A DNA stretch of 64,000 nucleotides from Clostridia bacterium (GCA_910575725.1 CAJTFE010000005.1:120345-184344), one strand, 5' to 3'. Positions 9,258-17,770 are shown, counted from the stretch's first letter. Made by a program: numbers and translations. Notes: generated by a model from the sequence alone, not told the origin.

Positions 9258-10001
9258 TTATTTTGAAATATCTGCTTTGTTTTCTCTACAATACCTAATC
9301 CGGTACACCAGCATACACAACAATCCATACAGGAAGATTGCTGCACCTGACTTCATGTATCCTAATACAGATTTATCACCATAAATGTCCGATAGAAATG
9401 AGAAACAAGCTGTAACCGGATGCCAATAAGCCGCCCTTCCATTTACTACAAACACTCCAGATACACCAACGAGCATGGACAGTATACTTCCCCATATATA
9501 TTTCCCGCCATTCTTTCCAAACCACAGAATCACAGGCAATATGGTTAACGTGATACAGATGTTATACGCAAGCGCTTTCATGCATACGCCTGCCATCATA
9601 AGTACGGCGGGGCAGTTCCTTAATATAATGCCCGCAGACAAAAGCAGAACCATTTCAAACAGCGCAACTCGGATCATCAGCAAAAACAAGACTGCCGCTT
9701 TCGCTTTTATCACATCCAGCCATCTGACCGGTATCGCCAGCAGATTTTTCAGCGTATCCCTTGCATATTCCTGATCTATCATGTATCCCCCGATCAAAGA
9801 TATTGTAAACGGCAGGAACAGCATCGCATTGTTGTAAAAAAACATTTCTGCAAGCCCTTCCCATTCAGGAACTCCCGCCTTAATCCGCATTTGCTGCGCA
9901 AAAGTAATGATAAACGAAAAGAGGATGCTGAGATATCCAACAAAAACCATTTTCTGTCTTTTCAATTTCTTTAATTCTGCCCGGATCAATCTTTTCATCA
10001 T
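9258..10001 (-). CDS. ABC-2 type permease, LanG-like (lantibiotic self-protection family)
   Basis: 247 residues with about six membrane spans, beginning with MMKRLIRAELKKLKRQKMVF, the positively charged start shared by LanE/LanG permeases. It overlaps the next permease upstream by 4 bp (ATGA), so the two are co-translated. The LanFEG family extracts lantibiotics or related peptides such as bacitracin from the membrane. No LanA, LanB, LanC or LanM gene is visible in the window, so this is more likely acquired resistance than producer immunity. Confidence 0.82.
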   Translation of the reverse strand: MMKRLIRAELKKLKRQKMVFVGYLSILFSFIITFAQQMRIKAGVPEWEGLAEMFFYNNAMLFLPFTISLIGGYMIDQEYARDTLKNLLAIPVRWLDVIKAKAAVLFLLMIRVALFEMVLLLSAGIILRNCPAVLMMAGVCMKALAYNICITLTILPVILWFGKNGGKYIWGSILSMLVGVSGVFVVNGRAAYWHPVTACFSFLSDIYGDKSVLGYMKSGAAIFLYGLLCMLVYRIRYCRENKADISK

Positions 10002-10771
10002 ACATCGGCCTCCTGTCTGTTATAAAGCCATAAGCTAATTGCGAGGGAAGCTGCCGCTGTTGTCCCCAACAAAAGTATTCCCTTGTCCATTGGATAATAC
10101 AGTGTGTCCAAACCAAGCTGCAGATTATCCGTATATTCAATAATGGTAAGGGGATAAGTGATGCGATATGCTGCCAAAACAGGCAGATGCATCTCAAGGC
10201 AATGAAACATGGACAACTGCCATAGAAACAAAAAATCAATGAGTATAAAACAGTTAATCGCTATCATCGCAATCAGGTTCCTTTTGCGGAGCAAAATAAT
10301 CAAAAGCACAACAGGCATTGCCGCACAGACGCTGCACAGAGATGTTATTAAAAATATACTGAAAATATGGAAAGCATCCGGAATATAATTCCGCAGAAAC
10401 ATTCCTCCTGCAATAGTATAGGCAGTAATGATTCCCACAAATACCACGACAATCACAAGAGCAGCGGCCAATTTTGACAAAAAAATCTTCCATTCGGGTA
10501 CGCCAATCACCAGAATGTTTTTCAATGTATGATTTCTCTCCTCCAGTTCAAACAGATTTAAAAGCATGGCGGAAAAGACAAATGGAATCACAAGAAAACT
10601 TCCAAACAAGACATTCGCACCGACCAAATTTCTAAAGGGATAATGGTTTTTTATACAGAGCAGTGTGCCAAACGTAGGTATCAGGATGCCAACTGCCCAC
10701 AACATCCTTGCTGTCTTCTGACGCTTTAGTTTCTTTAATTCATTCCGGCATATGTTAAGCAATTCCCTCAC
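9998..10771 (-). CDS. ABC-2 type permease, LanE-like
   Basis: 257 residues, about six hydrophobic spans, with N-terminal NELKKLKRQKTARML similar to its neighbour, so the two permeases are ancient paralogues forming a heterodimeric channel. The gene overlaps the ATPase gene upstream by 17 bp and the second permease downstream by 4 bp. Tight packing supports a single LanF-LanE-LanG complex. Substrate unknown, probably a cell-wall-active peptide. Confidence 0.82.
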   Translation of the reverse strand: MRELLNICRNELKKLKRQKTARMLWAVGILIPTFGTLLCIKNHYPFRNLVGANVLFGSFLVIPFVFSAMLLNLFELEERNHTLKNILVIGVPEWKIFLSKLAAALVIVVVFVGIITAYTIAGGMFLRNYIPDAFHIFSIFLITSLCSVCAAMPVVLLIILLRKRNLIAMIAINCFILIDFLFLWQLSMFHCLEMHLPVLAAYRITYPLTIIEYTDNLQLGLDTLYYPMDKGILLLGTTAAASLAISLWLYNRQEADV

Positions 10772-11681
10772 CTCCGGTTATCCTTTTAAAATAATCTTCC
10801 AGTGTATCACGGCATTTGTTAATAGCATCTACATAAATATTCCGTTCTGCAAGAAACTTAACGATTTCCTTTGTCTGTATCTTTGTGTCAAAAATTTGAA
10901 TGCACCCATTCCCCATAATCCGATAATCCTTGATATGAAATTCTTCTTCCAGCATATGGATAACCGTTTCAGTCGGATCTGCGGATACCAGAATATAATG
11001 CATATTTCTTTTTTTCAATTCCTCATAAGGACTTTCTTCCAGCAGAATCCCTTTGTCAATAATTCCTATCCTGTCTGCCAAAAGCTCAATCTCTGACAGA
11101 ATATGGCTTGACAGCAGAATCGTTTTTCCATAATCTTGCGAAAGCTCCCTGATAAAATCCCTTGTTTCCATTACCCCAATTGGATCAAGCCCATTAACCG
11201 GTTCATCCAGTATCAGGATTTCCGGATCATGGATAATGGCAGCTGCAATACCAAGCCGCTGCTTCATTCCAAGGGAAAATTCTGAAAAAAGCTTTTTATC
11301 TTTATAAGGCAGCCCAACCTTCCCCAAACTTTCTTTTATTGCATCCCGTTTTATATATCCCCGCAGATCGGAAAGAATTTCCAGATTTTCTGTTGCCGTA
11401 AGGTTTGGATAAAATCCTGGTGTTTCAATCATGACACCTATCCGTCCCAAAAATTCTTTTTTATTCCCCGCAAAAGGTTGTCCAAACATATGGACAGTTC
11501 CTTTTGTTATCTTGGATAAGCCCAACAGCATTTTCATGATCGTTGTCTTTCCGGCTCCGTTTCTTCCCAAAAGTGCATAGATTTCACCCTTTTTAACATG
11601 GATATCCACTCCCTTTACTACGGCAGTATCCCCATAACATTTCGTCAGCCCTTTCGTCTCAATGACAAAATTCTCCATCAC
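10755..11681 (-). CDS. ABC transporter ATP-binding protein, LanF/BcrA-like
   Basis: 308 residues. Walker A GRNGAGKTTIMKMLLG, signature FSLGMKQRLGIAAA, Walker B ILILDEPVNGLDP, H-loop LLSSHILSE. The ~75-residue C-terminal extension after the ATPase core is usual in BcrA/LanF proteins. It energises the two permeases downstream. A terminator separates it from the two-component genes upstream, so it likely has its own promoter (11690-11760 is AT-rich) controlled by the upstream regulator. Confidence 0.9.
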   Translation of the reverse strand: MMENFVIETKGLTKCYGDTAVVKGVDIHVKKGEIYALLGRNGAGKTTIMKMLLGLSKITKGTVHMFGQPFAGNKKEFLGRIGVMIETPGFYPNLTATENLEILSDLRGYIKRDAIKESLGKVGLPYKDKKLFSEFSLGMKQRLGIAAAIIHDPEILILDEPVNGLDPIGVMETRDFIRELSQDYGKTILLSSHILSEIELLADRIGIIDKGILLEESPYEELKKRNMHYILVSADPTETVIHMLEEEFHIKDYRIMGNGCIQIFDTKIQTKEIVKFLAERNIYVDAINKCRDTLEDYFKRITGGEGIA

Positions 11682-11778
11682 ACCATCCCTTTCTTCGTGC
11701 GCTATATCTAATATAAATACATCTGCCTGCTGTTTTATATTATCATGCTTTCTCTCTCAAAACCTTACGAAAACCTTG

Positions 11779-11812
11779 CAAAAAAACTGCCCTGCCTTAC
11801 GGCAGAACAGTT
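11779..11812 (-). terminator. Intrinsic terminator after the histidine kinase
   Basis: On the minus strand a 12-bp stem AACTGTTCTGCC / GGCAGGGCAGTT (two G-U pairs, 4-nt loop) is followed by seven T residues, a few bases after the kinase stop codon. It separates the regulatory pair from the transporter genes. Confidence 0.8.
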
Positions 11813-11817
11813 CATTT

Positions 11818-12723
11818 TTAATTCTCTAATATGGGAAATTCCATAACAAAACAAATTCCGTTCTTTCGGGGCTCTACAAAAATCTTCCCTCCCTGTATCA
11901 AAACCAGTTCCCGTACGATTGCAAGTCCCAGACCGCTTCCTTTACTGTTGCGGGCATCATCCGACTTATACAGCCTGTCAAAGACAAAAGGAATCGCTTT
12001 CTCAGGAATCCCCACGCCATTATCGCAGATTTTCACAGCAACTGTAATACCAGCTTGTACAATCTTTATCCAGATTTTAGAAGCCCCGCTATGTTCCATT
12101 GCATTTTTAAGCAGATTATTCACAATACGCTCATAAAAAACTCTGTCCATGCTAATCCATATCTCGTCCATATCTGATACAAAGTCATAGGATATTCCAT
12201 TTCCTTCAAAAGCCGCAACCCAATTTGCAAAAATTGCCCGTGTTTCCTCTACAACATCCAATGGCTCCATTTCTGCTTTCTCTTCTTTGGAATTGAGCTT
12301 GAACCATTGAAACAGATCGTCCAGATAATCTTTTAGGACATATGCTTTTTCCCTTGCCTGTCGGACAGACTCTGCATTCATCTCCCCATGAACATATTGA
12401 TAATGAACGGCATCCAGGTGACCGATAATAGATGTAAGGGGAGTTCGGATATCATGAGACAGACTTGTCATGAGCTTTTCATTCCTGTGTTCCTGCCGCT
12501 TTGTCTGTATGATACGTTCCTTATTATCCATCATAATCTGGTTGAGTTTATAACAGGTATCCGATAAAAGGGAATATTTTCTTATCAGGATCCTTCTATC
12601 CGTTTTCCCTTCTATGACTTCATCTAATACCTGATTGATTTTTTTAATCTGCCTCCAGATACCTGCCAGCAAAAACATTAGCCCCAAACAGATGACGATA
12701 AGCGCTATCATTCCTATATCCAT
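11818..12723 (-). CDS. Sensor histidine kinase (SpaK/bacitracin-resistance type)
   Basis: 301 residues. One clear N-terminal membrane helix (about 5-25), a HAMP-like or coiled-coil linker, the H-box SLSHDIRTPLTSIIGHL near residue 95, N-box NNLLKNAMEHS, G1 DNGVGIPEKAIPF and G2 GSGLGLAIVREL. Its ATG abuts the stop of the response regulator (TAAATG). Small kinases of this type control adjacent LanFEG transporters in response to the peptide. Confidence 0.9.
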   Translation of the reverse strand: MDIGMIALIVICLGLMFLLAGIWRQIKKINQVLDEVIEGKTDRRILIRKYSLLSDTCYKLNQIMMDNKERIIQTKRQEHRNEKLMTSLSHDIRTPLTSIIGHLDAVHYQYVHGEMNAESVRQAREKAYVLKDYLDDLFQWFKLNSKEEKAEMEPLDVVEETRAIFANWVAAFEGNGISYDFVSDMDEIWISMDRVFYERIVNNLLKNAMEHSGASKIWIKIVQAGITVAVKICDNGVGIPEKAIPFVFDRLYKSDDARNSKGSGLGLAIVRELVLIQGGKIFVEPRKNGICFVMEFPILEN

Positions 12724-13413
12724 TTACTGCCCTCCCCCGAAGCGGTAGCCGACTCCCCTGACTGTCTGTATTATGCTGGGATTTTCCGGATCATCTTCTA
12801 TTTTTTTTCTTATCTTACTGACCAATGCCATAATGTTATTATCGTCATAGACATAATCGTCCTTCCATACAGCCTTATAAATCTGCTTTTTTGTATAAGC
12901 TTGCTTTGGAGATGAGGCAAGAAAATACAACAAGTCAAATTCTTTTCCTGTCAGCAGCACTTCTTTGTTTTCTTTCAATATTCCTTTCATCTGCGGAATA
13001 ATAGTAATCTTATCGAAACAGAGTTTTTCTTGTGGCAAAACTCCATTCTTTAGTGTGGTATTTCTTCGAATCTGAGACGCAGCCCTCGCCAGCAGCTCCT
13101 CCATATTAAATGGTTTCGTTACATAATCATCTGCACCGATTTCCAAACCACTTACCTTATCTGACGGGGAGTTCTTTGCCGTCAGCATAATCACCGGCAC
13201 CGCATACTGCTTCCGTATTTTCTCTAAAACCTCAAAACCATTTTCGCCAGGCAGCATCACATCCAACAGTACAAGATCATATTTTGTCTGTGACAGCTTA
13301 TCAAGCCCCTGTTTTCCATTCCATGCCGTATCTACTTCATATAAGCCATGCATACAGTTTTGCAGCAGTTCCAAAAGAGATTTATCATCATCTATTATCA
13401 GAATTTTGTTCAC
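12724..13413 (-). CDS. Response regulator, OmpR family, partner of the LanFEG-linked kinase
   Basis: 229 residues starting at a GTG with GAGG upstream. Receiver motifs IIDDDKS, LVLLDVMLPG (phospho-acceptor Asp) and DYVTKPF; C-terminal winged helix with LTGKEFDLLYFLASSP and the ending VRGVGYRF. First gene of the five-gene minus-strand cassette: regulator, kinase, terminator, then ATPase and two permeases. It probably activates the ATPase promoter. Confidence 0.9.
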   Translation of the reverse strand: MNKILIIDDDKSLLELLQNCMHGLYEVDTAWNGKQGLDKLSQTKYDLVLLDVMLPGENGFEVLEKIRKQYAVPVIMLTAKNSPSDKVSGLEIGADDYVTKPFNMEELLARAASQIRRNTTLKNGVLPQEKLCFDKITIIPQMKGILKENKEVLLTGKEFDLLYFLASSPKQAYTKKQIYKAVWKDDYVYDDNNIMALVSKIRKKIEDDPENPSIIQTVRGVGYRFGGGQ

Positions 13414-13535
13414 GATTCACGTCCTCTGTTTTTCAAACCTCATACGGTAGATATTCCATACAACCACACTGCAATTATATGTGGAAATTCGGACTATGAC
13501 AAGTATCTAAAATACAACTAAGAAAGTATCATTGC

Positions 13536-14417
13536 TTATCCTAAAGATTTTAAATTATTTCTATACTTCCGCATCTCCATTTCATCCGTATTATCTAATA
13601 CATATTGCAATTTACTTGTGACCTTTTCACGGTCATACGGAAGATATGCCGTTACGGGAGTGAAATTTGAAACCGTGTTTGCAAATAAATGTGTGCGTAT
13701 ATTTAAGTTGTTGATTAGCATTTGCAGTTCACGGATACGCTCTTTTTCGTCAGCAGGGACAAACAAACCTTGCTGTGCCATCTGGTACAGCTCTGTGTCT
13801 GGGAAAAGTGTAAGAGAGTCTACGGAAACAAAATACGGATTGAGCTGGCTGAACAGTTCAGCACTATTTCTTGCATTACGGTATCCGCCGTCTTTTCCCG
13901 CAAGACCTGTCATGTAAATAAAGTAATATTCAATACCCGCTTCATCTAATTTTCTGCATTGTTCCAGAATATCAGCAGCCGTATATCCTTTATTTGCAAG
14001 GGCAAGCGTTTCGTCATCGCCACTTTCCACGCCGATGCTCAGTCCGTTAATGCCCATTGCCCTTAATTTCCTTAGCTGCCACACCTCTTTATTTTTAATA
14101 TCACGGATGCTCGCAAACATAGCCATTGTCTGGCATTTAATCAGATAATCCCTTACGGTCAAAGCCCTAAGTTTCAGATTCTCGTAACTCATGGCAAAAG
14201 GATTTGCCCCTGTCCAGAATATTCTCCTTGCATATGGCTGATAGCTCTTTATCTCTGCTAAATCTTCCTCAAATTCCTCCATAGGCGACATTCGGAAGTA
14301 CTCGTTTTGATACAAACTGCAAAACTTGCACTTATTATAAGTGCAGCCAGAGGCAGCCTGTATGATGACCGAGTGAGCTTCATATGGTGGTCGCCAAGTT
14401 CTGCCCGTAAAGTGCAT
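13536..14417 (-). CDS. Radical SAM protein, copy 1 of a tandem pair
   Basis: 293 residues from the ATG at 14417, chosen because GGAGGAG lies just upstream; the open frame continues to 14516 only through a repeat-containing leader. The cluster motif is CTYNKCKFC (Cx3Cx2C), near residue 25, followed by NPFAMSYENL and IGVESGDDETLALANKGY, which fit SAM-binding strands. The order MHFTGRTWRPPYEA at the N-terminus is shared with the next gene. No SPASM-type Cys-rich tail is seen. A 4Fe-4S radical enzyme of unknown substrate. The neighbouring HxlR regulator suggests induction by a small electrophile or redox signal. Confidence 0.85.
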   Translation of the reverse strand: MHFTGRTWRPPYEAHSVIIQAASGCTYNKCKFCSLYQNEYFRMSPMEEFEEDLAEIKSYQPYARRIFWTGANPFAMSYENLKLRALTVRDYLIKCQTMAMFASIRDIKNKEVWQLRKLRAMGINGLSIGVESGDDETLALANKGYTAADILEQCRKLDEAGIEYYFIYMTGLAGKDGGYRNARNSAELFSQLNPYFVSVDSLTLFPDTELYQMAQQGLFVPADEKERIRELQMLINNLNIRTHLFANTVSNFTPVTAYLPYDREKVTSKLQYVLDNTDEMEMRKYRNNLKSLG

Positions 14418-14453
14418 GATTATCGCTCCTCCTTTTTGTGCTGCTTTTTGTGA

Positions 14454-14532
14454 AGATATACCTGCAGGGTGCTTTCTTATTTTTGTGTAGTTGTCTGCAC
14501 ATAACGGTACACTCACAAAATGTTGCTCTTAC
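14454..14532 (-). repeat. Leader repeat pair before radical SAM copy 1
   Basis: Two copies of an imperfect ~25-bp element lie upstream of the start. One is at 14454-14480 (GATATACCTGCAGGGTGC... on the plus strand); a more diverged one is at 14506-14530 (GGTACACTCACAAAATGTTG...). The same element occurs twice upstream of the second radical SAM gene at similar distances. The duplication probably covered leader plus gene. Confidence 0.5.
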
Positions 14533-15428
14533 AGATGATGGACACTTCTTCTATATCGCTGTAATTCATCTTCACTGACATTTTCTATGATTTCATCAAG
14601 AAATGCCAATAACTTTTTCTTGTCTTTTGGCAGCTGCCCATGAAACTGGTACGCATTGGAAGCTCCCATTGCCGCAAAGATGGCAGGTATCTGCAAATTT
14701 TCAATGAGCGTCCGTACCTCTTTGTACTTTTCAACTTCTCCCTCTTCCTGCCAGTTCCCGCGCTGTATTTCTGCAAAAAGTTCAGAATCGGGATAAATCG
14801 TAAGCATATTTGCCCCGATGAGCGTAGGGTGAGTCTGATTGCATATATCAGCTGACAATTTTGCCCCGATTTCTCCACGGCCTGCCCCAGAAATGCTTAC
14901 TAAGTAAAAGAAACTGTAATGGATGCCTGCTGCATCTAATCTCTGGCATTGTTCTATGATGTCGGCAGAGGTATATCCCTTATTCATAAACCGCAGGGCT
15001 TCATCATCGCCTGTTTCTATTCCTATTGTCAGACCGTCATATCCCATATCTCGCAGTTTGGCAAGCTCCTCATCGGTTTTAGGAATAACATCTGTAATTC
15101 TCGCAAACGAGCCGATAGATGTAACTGACGGAAGATATTTGCGGATTAGCTCTGCAATCGCAGTTAATTTGTCATAAGACAAAACAAAGGGGTTAGCTCC
15201 CGTCAAAAATACTCGGTGGGTACGCTCGCTGTTCCAACTTTTCGCTGCTCTTTTAACCTCCTGTAAATCACTCTCAATATCTTTCAGAGGGGACATTCTG
15301 AATTTGAACGGCAAATCATTATACAAAGTACAAAACTTACATTTATGATGTGTACAGCCTGCCGTTACCTCTAACAAAAGTGATGCCGCTTCATACGGCG
15401 GCCGCCAAATTGTTCCTGTGTAGTGCAT
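14529..15428 (-). CDS. Radical SAM protein, copy 2 of a tandem pair
   Basis: 299 residues from ATG 15428, with AAAGGAGA upstream; a longer frame to 15593 runs through the leader repeats and lacks a ribosome site. Cluster motif CTHHKCKFC; the motif IGIETGDDEALRFMNKGYTSADIIEQC is nearly the same as in copy 1. The tandem copies have diverged considerably but keep the same length and start (MHYTGTIWRPPYEA), so they may act on related substrates or as a heterodimer. Transcribed divergently from the HxlR-type regulator, with operator-like half-sites between them. Confidence 0.85.
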   Translation of the reverse strand: MHYTGTIWRPPYEAASLLLEVTAGCTHHKCKFCTLYNDLPFKFRMSPLKDIESDLQEVKRAAKSWNSERTHRVFLTGANPFVLSYDKLTAIAELIRKYLPSVTSIGSFARITDVIPKTDEELAKLRDMGYDGLTIGIETGDDEALRFMNKGYTSADIIEQCQRLDAAGIHYSFFYLVSISGAGRGEIGAKLSADICNQTHPTLIGANMLTIYPDSELFAEIQRGNWQEEGEVEKYKEVRTLIENLQIPAIFAAMGASNAYQFHGQLPKDKKKLLAFLDEIIENVSEDELQRYRRSVHHL

Positions 15429-15473
15429 AAACACATCTCCTTTCCTTATTGTTGGCATGTTTTTCGCCATAAT

Positions 15474-15563
15474 GGTATACCCACAGGGTGTTTCCTTATT
15501 CCTGCGCAGCTTTTTGTGTACGCATGCCGGAGGGTATAAAGGTATGTCCGCAAGGTGTTTTCT
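15474..15563 (-). repeat. Leader repeat pair before radical SAM copy 2
   Basis: Copies of the element at 15474-15500 (GGTATACCCACAGGGTGTTT...) and 15541-15563 (GGTATGTCCGCAAGGTGTTT...) lie between promoter and start codon. Read on the minus strand, three of the four copies in the two leaders fall in one open frame (K-E/H-x-P/L-x-G/D patterns), but the stop-containing fourth copy argues against coding. Could be an RNA-level control site or just a duplicated leader. Confidence 0.5.
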
Positions 15564-15576
15564 GTAGTTTATACTA

Positions 15577-15673
15577 ATTATACTTTCGTACAATGATTTT
15601 ACAAGTACTGTACTTTTTTGCAGTACCTATATCAAAGCAGTACATTGATTTTTAAGAAAAGACGTGTTATATT
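15577..15673. promoter_or_regulatory. Divergent promoters with three operator half-sites (HxlR control region)
   Basis: Plus direction: TTGATT (15645-15650), 17-bp spacer, TATATT (15668-15673) for the HxlR gene. Minus direction: TTGTAA (15604-15599), 16-bp spacer, TATAAT (15582-15577) for the radical SAM genes. Between them are GTACTG (15605-15610), CAGTAC (15621-15626) and CAGTAC (15638-15643), the first two forming an inverted repeat. The half-sites touch both -35 boxes, so one regulator could control both directions. Confidence 0.65.
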
Positions 15674-15694
15674 ATTTCAGAAGGAGTGACAGGA

Positions 15695-16024
15695 ATGAAA
15701 AAAAGTACATTGGCTGTTGAACGCTGCAAAACAGTTTCTACCATACAAAAAATTCTGGGAGGTAAATGGAAAATTGAAATCATTTATTATATCGCCTTTC
15801 GGGATATACACCGCTTTGGAGAGCTTCGCAGGCATATCGGTGACATTACGGAATCAAGTCTGACAAAGCAGCTTCGGGAACTGGAAGCCGATGGCTTCAT
15901 TACCCGTTATGACTACAAAGAAGTACCTCCCCATGTGGAGTATAACCTTACTGACTTAGGCAAAAGTTTCATTCCCGTTTTTGAGCATATGAAACAATGG
16001 GGAGATGAAAACCTCAATATGTAA
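15695..16024 (+). CDS. HxlR-family transcriptional regulator
   Basis: 109 residues from ATG 15695 (AAGGAG 8 bp upstream); the GTG at 15686 overlaps the ribosome site. Winged helix with the family pattern ILGGKWKIEIIYYIA ... RFGELRRHIGDITESSLTKQLRELEADGFI and VEYNLTDLGKSF. An N-terminal Cys (VERCKTV) sits where redox or electrophile-sensing HxlR members carry their reactive Cys. It is divergent from the two radical SAM genes and probably represses them and itself. Confidence 0.9.
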   Translation: MKKSTLAVERCKTVSTIQKILGGKWKIEIIYYIAFRDIHRFGELRRHIGDITESSLTKQLRELEADGFITRYDYKEVPPHVEYNLTDLGKSFIPVFEHMKQWGDENLNM

Positions 16025-16043
16025 TCATGTTTTCCTCAAAAAG

Positions 16044-16078
16044 ACAGAGCCAGCGAGCTGACATTGGCTCTGTTTTTT
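16044..16078 (+). terminator. Intrinsic terminator of the HxlR gene
   Basis: Nine-bp stem ACAGAGCCA / TGGCTCTGT (16044-16052 with 16065-16073) followed by six T residues, about 20 bp after the stop codon. Confidence 0.85.
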
Positions 16079-16229
16079 CACTTTTTATGCTTGATAAACA
16101 ACTACGAAACAAGTCCGTTTGTGTTATCCTTCTGTCTGATACATAGAAAAAGAGCGGGAACCCTCACTGTCCAAAGCTTGTGTCGTTTATATAGAGATAA
16201 GAAAACTCCTACCAATTTGAAGGAGCCGG

Positions 16230-16442
16230 ATGTGCAGAAAAGCCACTCTCCGCATAGACGGTATCGGCTATACAGTATATCCCGGTGAGTGGATCTGTAC
16301 CGTGAAAGAACTGTCCGCATGGTTCCGTACCCCTTTTCAGTGCCAGGCAGTTTCTGTCCTGGATGAACTGCAGAAACGCCGCCTTATCTCCTATCTTTTT
16401 CTTGACCGTGGAAAGGTGATCAAATACAAGATCCGTGACTGA
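16230..16442 (+). pseudogene. Fragment of a mobile-element-associated protein
   Basis: 70 codons with the motif RIDGIGYTVYPGEWICTVKEL, then a helix-rich stretch WFRTPFQCQAVSVLDELQKRRL and KVIKYKIRD before the stop. I recall a much longer HTH-containing protein of clostridial conjugative elements that starts with this pattern; here the gene ends soon after the first domain and lacks a clear ribosome site, so it looks like a remnant. It marks the edge of an accessory block that continues with the AbiE pair and the intron. Confidence 0.45.
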
Positions 16443-16463
16443 AAAAAACATACAAACTACATT

Positions 16464-16494
16464 TTGACATATCTATTGACCTTTTGGGTATAAA
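16464..16494 (+). promoter_or_regulatory. Probable promoter of the AbiE-type pair
   Basis: TTGACA at 16464-16469 and TATAAA at 16489-16494 with a 19-bp spacer, about 35 bp upstream of the antitoxin start. An overlapping second TTGACC at 16476 lacks a good -10. AbiEi-type antitoxins usually repress their own promoter, but no clear dyad was found. Confidence 0.5.
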
Positions 16495-16530
16495 TATAGT
16501 AGTATGGAGGTGGAAGGAGTGGATACTTGT

Positions 16531-17157
16531 ATGCTGAAGGAATATCTGGAAAAAAACTATGGTTACAACGAACCGATTTTCATAAACGAGATTCAGCTGG
16601 ATGGGCTTAATGATAATGCCCTGCGCCAGTATTTCAAACGGATGCTCAAGTCAGGCGACCTGGCTCGTTTTGACACAGGGATTTATTATCTCCCCAAAGC
16701 GTCACGGCTGCTGAAAAAAAGTTATTTAGATCCCATGAAAGTCATTATACGCAAATATATCCAAAGTACAACAGAAATCTACGGATACTTCGCCGGAGCT
16801 ACTTTTGCCAATCAGATCGGTCTGACAACCCAGATGCCGGCAATGTTGGAGATCATCACATCAAAAGAATCAACAAAGGGGCGTACAGTTACCGTAGGCT
16901 CCCAGGCTATCCGGCTGAAACGGCCAGCTACGACTATAACATCGGAAAACGCTGCACTGCTCCAGCTTTTGGATGCCGTTTCCCAGGCAGAAAAGTATTC
17001 TGAGCTTTCTGCTTTAGAAACCGGGAATCTTCTGAGAAACTATGCAAAACAACAAAATTATAGTAAGGAACTTCTTTCCAGCGTGTTGTCTGGCATTACA
17101 GGTCCTACTGCAAAAAAACTGATTGAATGGGGAATTATTTATGAATTTACATCATGA
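16531..17157 (+). CDS. AbiEi-family antitoxin (DUF6088)
   Basis: 208 residues from ATG 16531; GGAAGGAG lies 12 bp upstream, while the ATG at 16504 has no site in front of it. The N-terminal winged helix (YNEPIFINEI ... ALRQYFKRMLKSGDLARFDTGIYYLP) is the DNA-binding region of AbiEi-like type IV antitoxins; the rest resembles the C-terminal antitoxin domain. It overlaps the toxin gene by 17 bp. Such pairs stabilise mobile elements and can abort phage infection. Good family match. Confidence 0.82.
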   Translation: MLKEYLEKNYGYNEPIFINEIQLDGLNDNALRQYFKRMLKSGDLARFDTGIYYLPKASRLLKKSYLDPMKVIIRKYIQSTTEIYGYFAGATFANQIGLTTQMPAMLEIITSKESTKGRTVTVGSQAIRLKRPATTITSENAALLQLLDAVSQAEKYSELSALETGNLLRNYAKQQNYSKELLSSVLSGITGPTAKKLIEWGIIYEFTS

Positions 17158-17770
17158 CCACGAAGCATTTAGCGAATTTATCATCGCTGCTTCTAACGAA
17201 CTGCATATACCTCCCGGAATTATTGAAAAGGATTATTATGTTACGCTTGCTCTCAAGGAGCTGGCCTCCAAGGTAAAGGGGATGGTTTTTAAAGGCGGCA
17301 CCTCTCTGACAAAATGCTATCAGATTTTGGATCGCTTTTCGGAAGATATAGATATTTCCTATGCCGCATCAGAAGGCGTTCCTGGCGAAAGTCGTAAGCG
17401 GCAGCTAAAAAAGGCAGTTATTTCTTCCATGGAGTCTCTGGGGTTCTCTGTTACAAACCTCGAAGAAACCCGTAGCCGGCGCAGTTATAACTGTTACAGG
17501 GCTGGCTATCCCAGTATTTATTCCCCACTGTTGGAATTAAAACCAGAATTGCTCATTGAAACCTATATTGCCCTATTGCCCTTTCCGACAGTAAACCGCA
17601 TGGCCGATAATTATATATACCGTTTCTTGAAAAAGATTGTGGACAAGGAAATATATCGGCAAGATTACGAATCGATTACTGGCAAGCTTTTATTTACATA
17701 TGTTCCTTATGAAACAGTCATTAGCGGGGTAAAAGAAATTATTAACAAAGGCTATTTCAGTGATATTTGA
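17141..17770 (+). CDS. AbiEii/AbiGii-family nucleotidyltransferase toxin, short form
   Basis: 209 residues from ATG 17141. The nucleotidyltransferase core is visible: FKGGTSLTKCYQ (GG-S/T-x-L motif) followed by RFSEDIDIS (paired catalytic Asp), then LLELKPELLIETY, which carries the usual downstream acidic strand. Typical family members are ~280-300 residues, so the C-terminal helical part appears short; a stop ends the frame at 17770 and an intron remnant lies ~300 bp further. It may be active, truncated or decaying. The antitoxin is directly upstream, overlapping. Confidence 0.8.
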   Translation: MNLHHDHEAFSEFIIAASNELHIPPGIIEKDYYVTLALKELASKVKGMVFKGGTSLTKCYQILDRFSEDIDISYAASEGVPGESRKRQLKKAVISSMESLGFSVTNLEETRSRRSYNCYRAGYPSIYSPLLELKPELLIETYIALLPFPTVNRMADNYIYRFLKKIVDKEIYRQDYESITGKLLFTYVPYETVISGVKEIINKGYFSDI

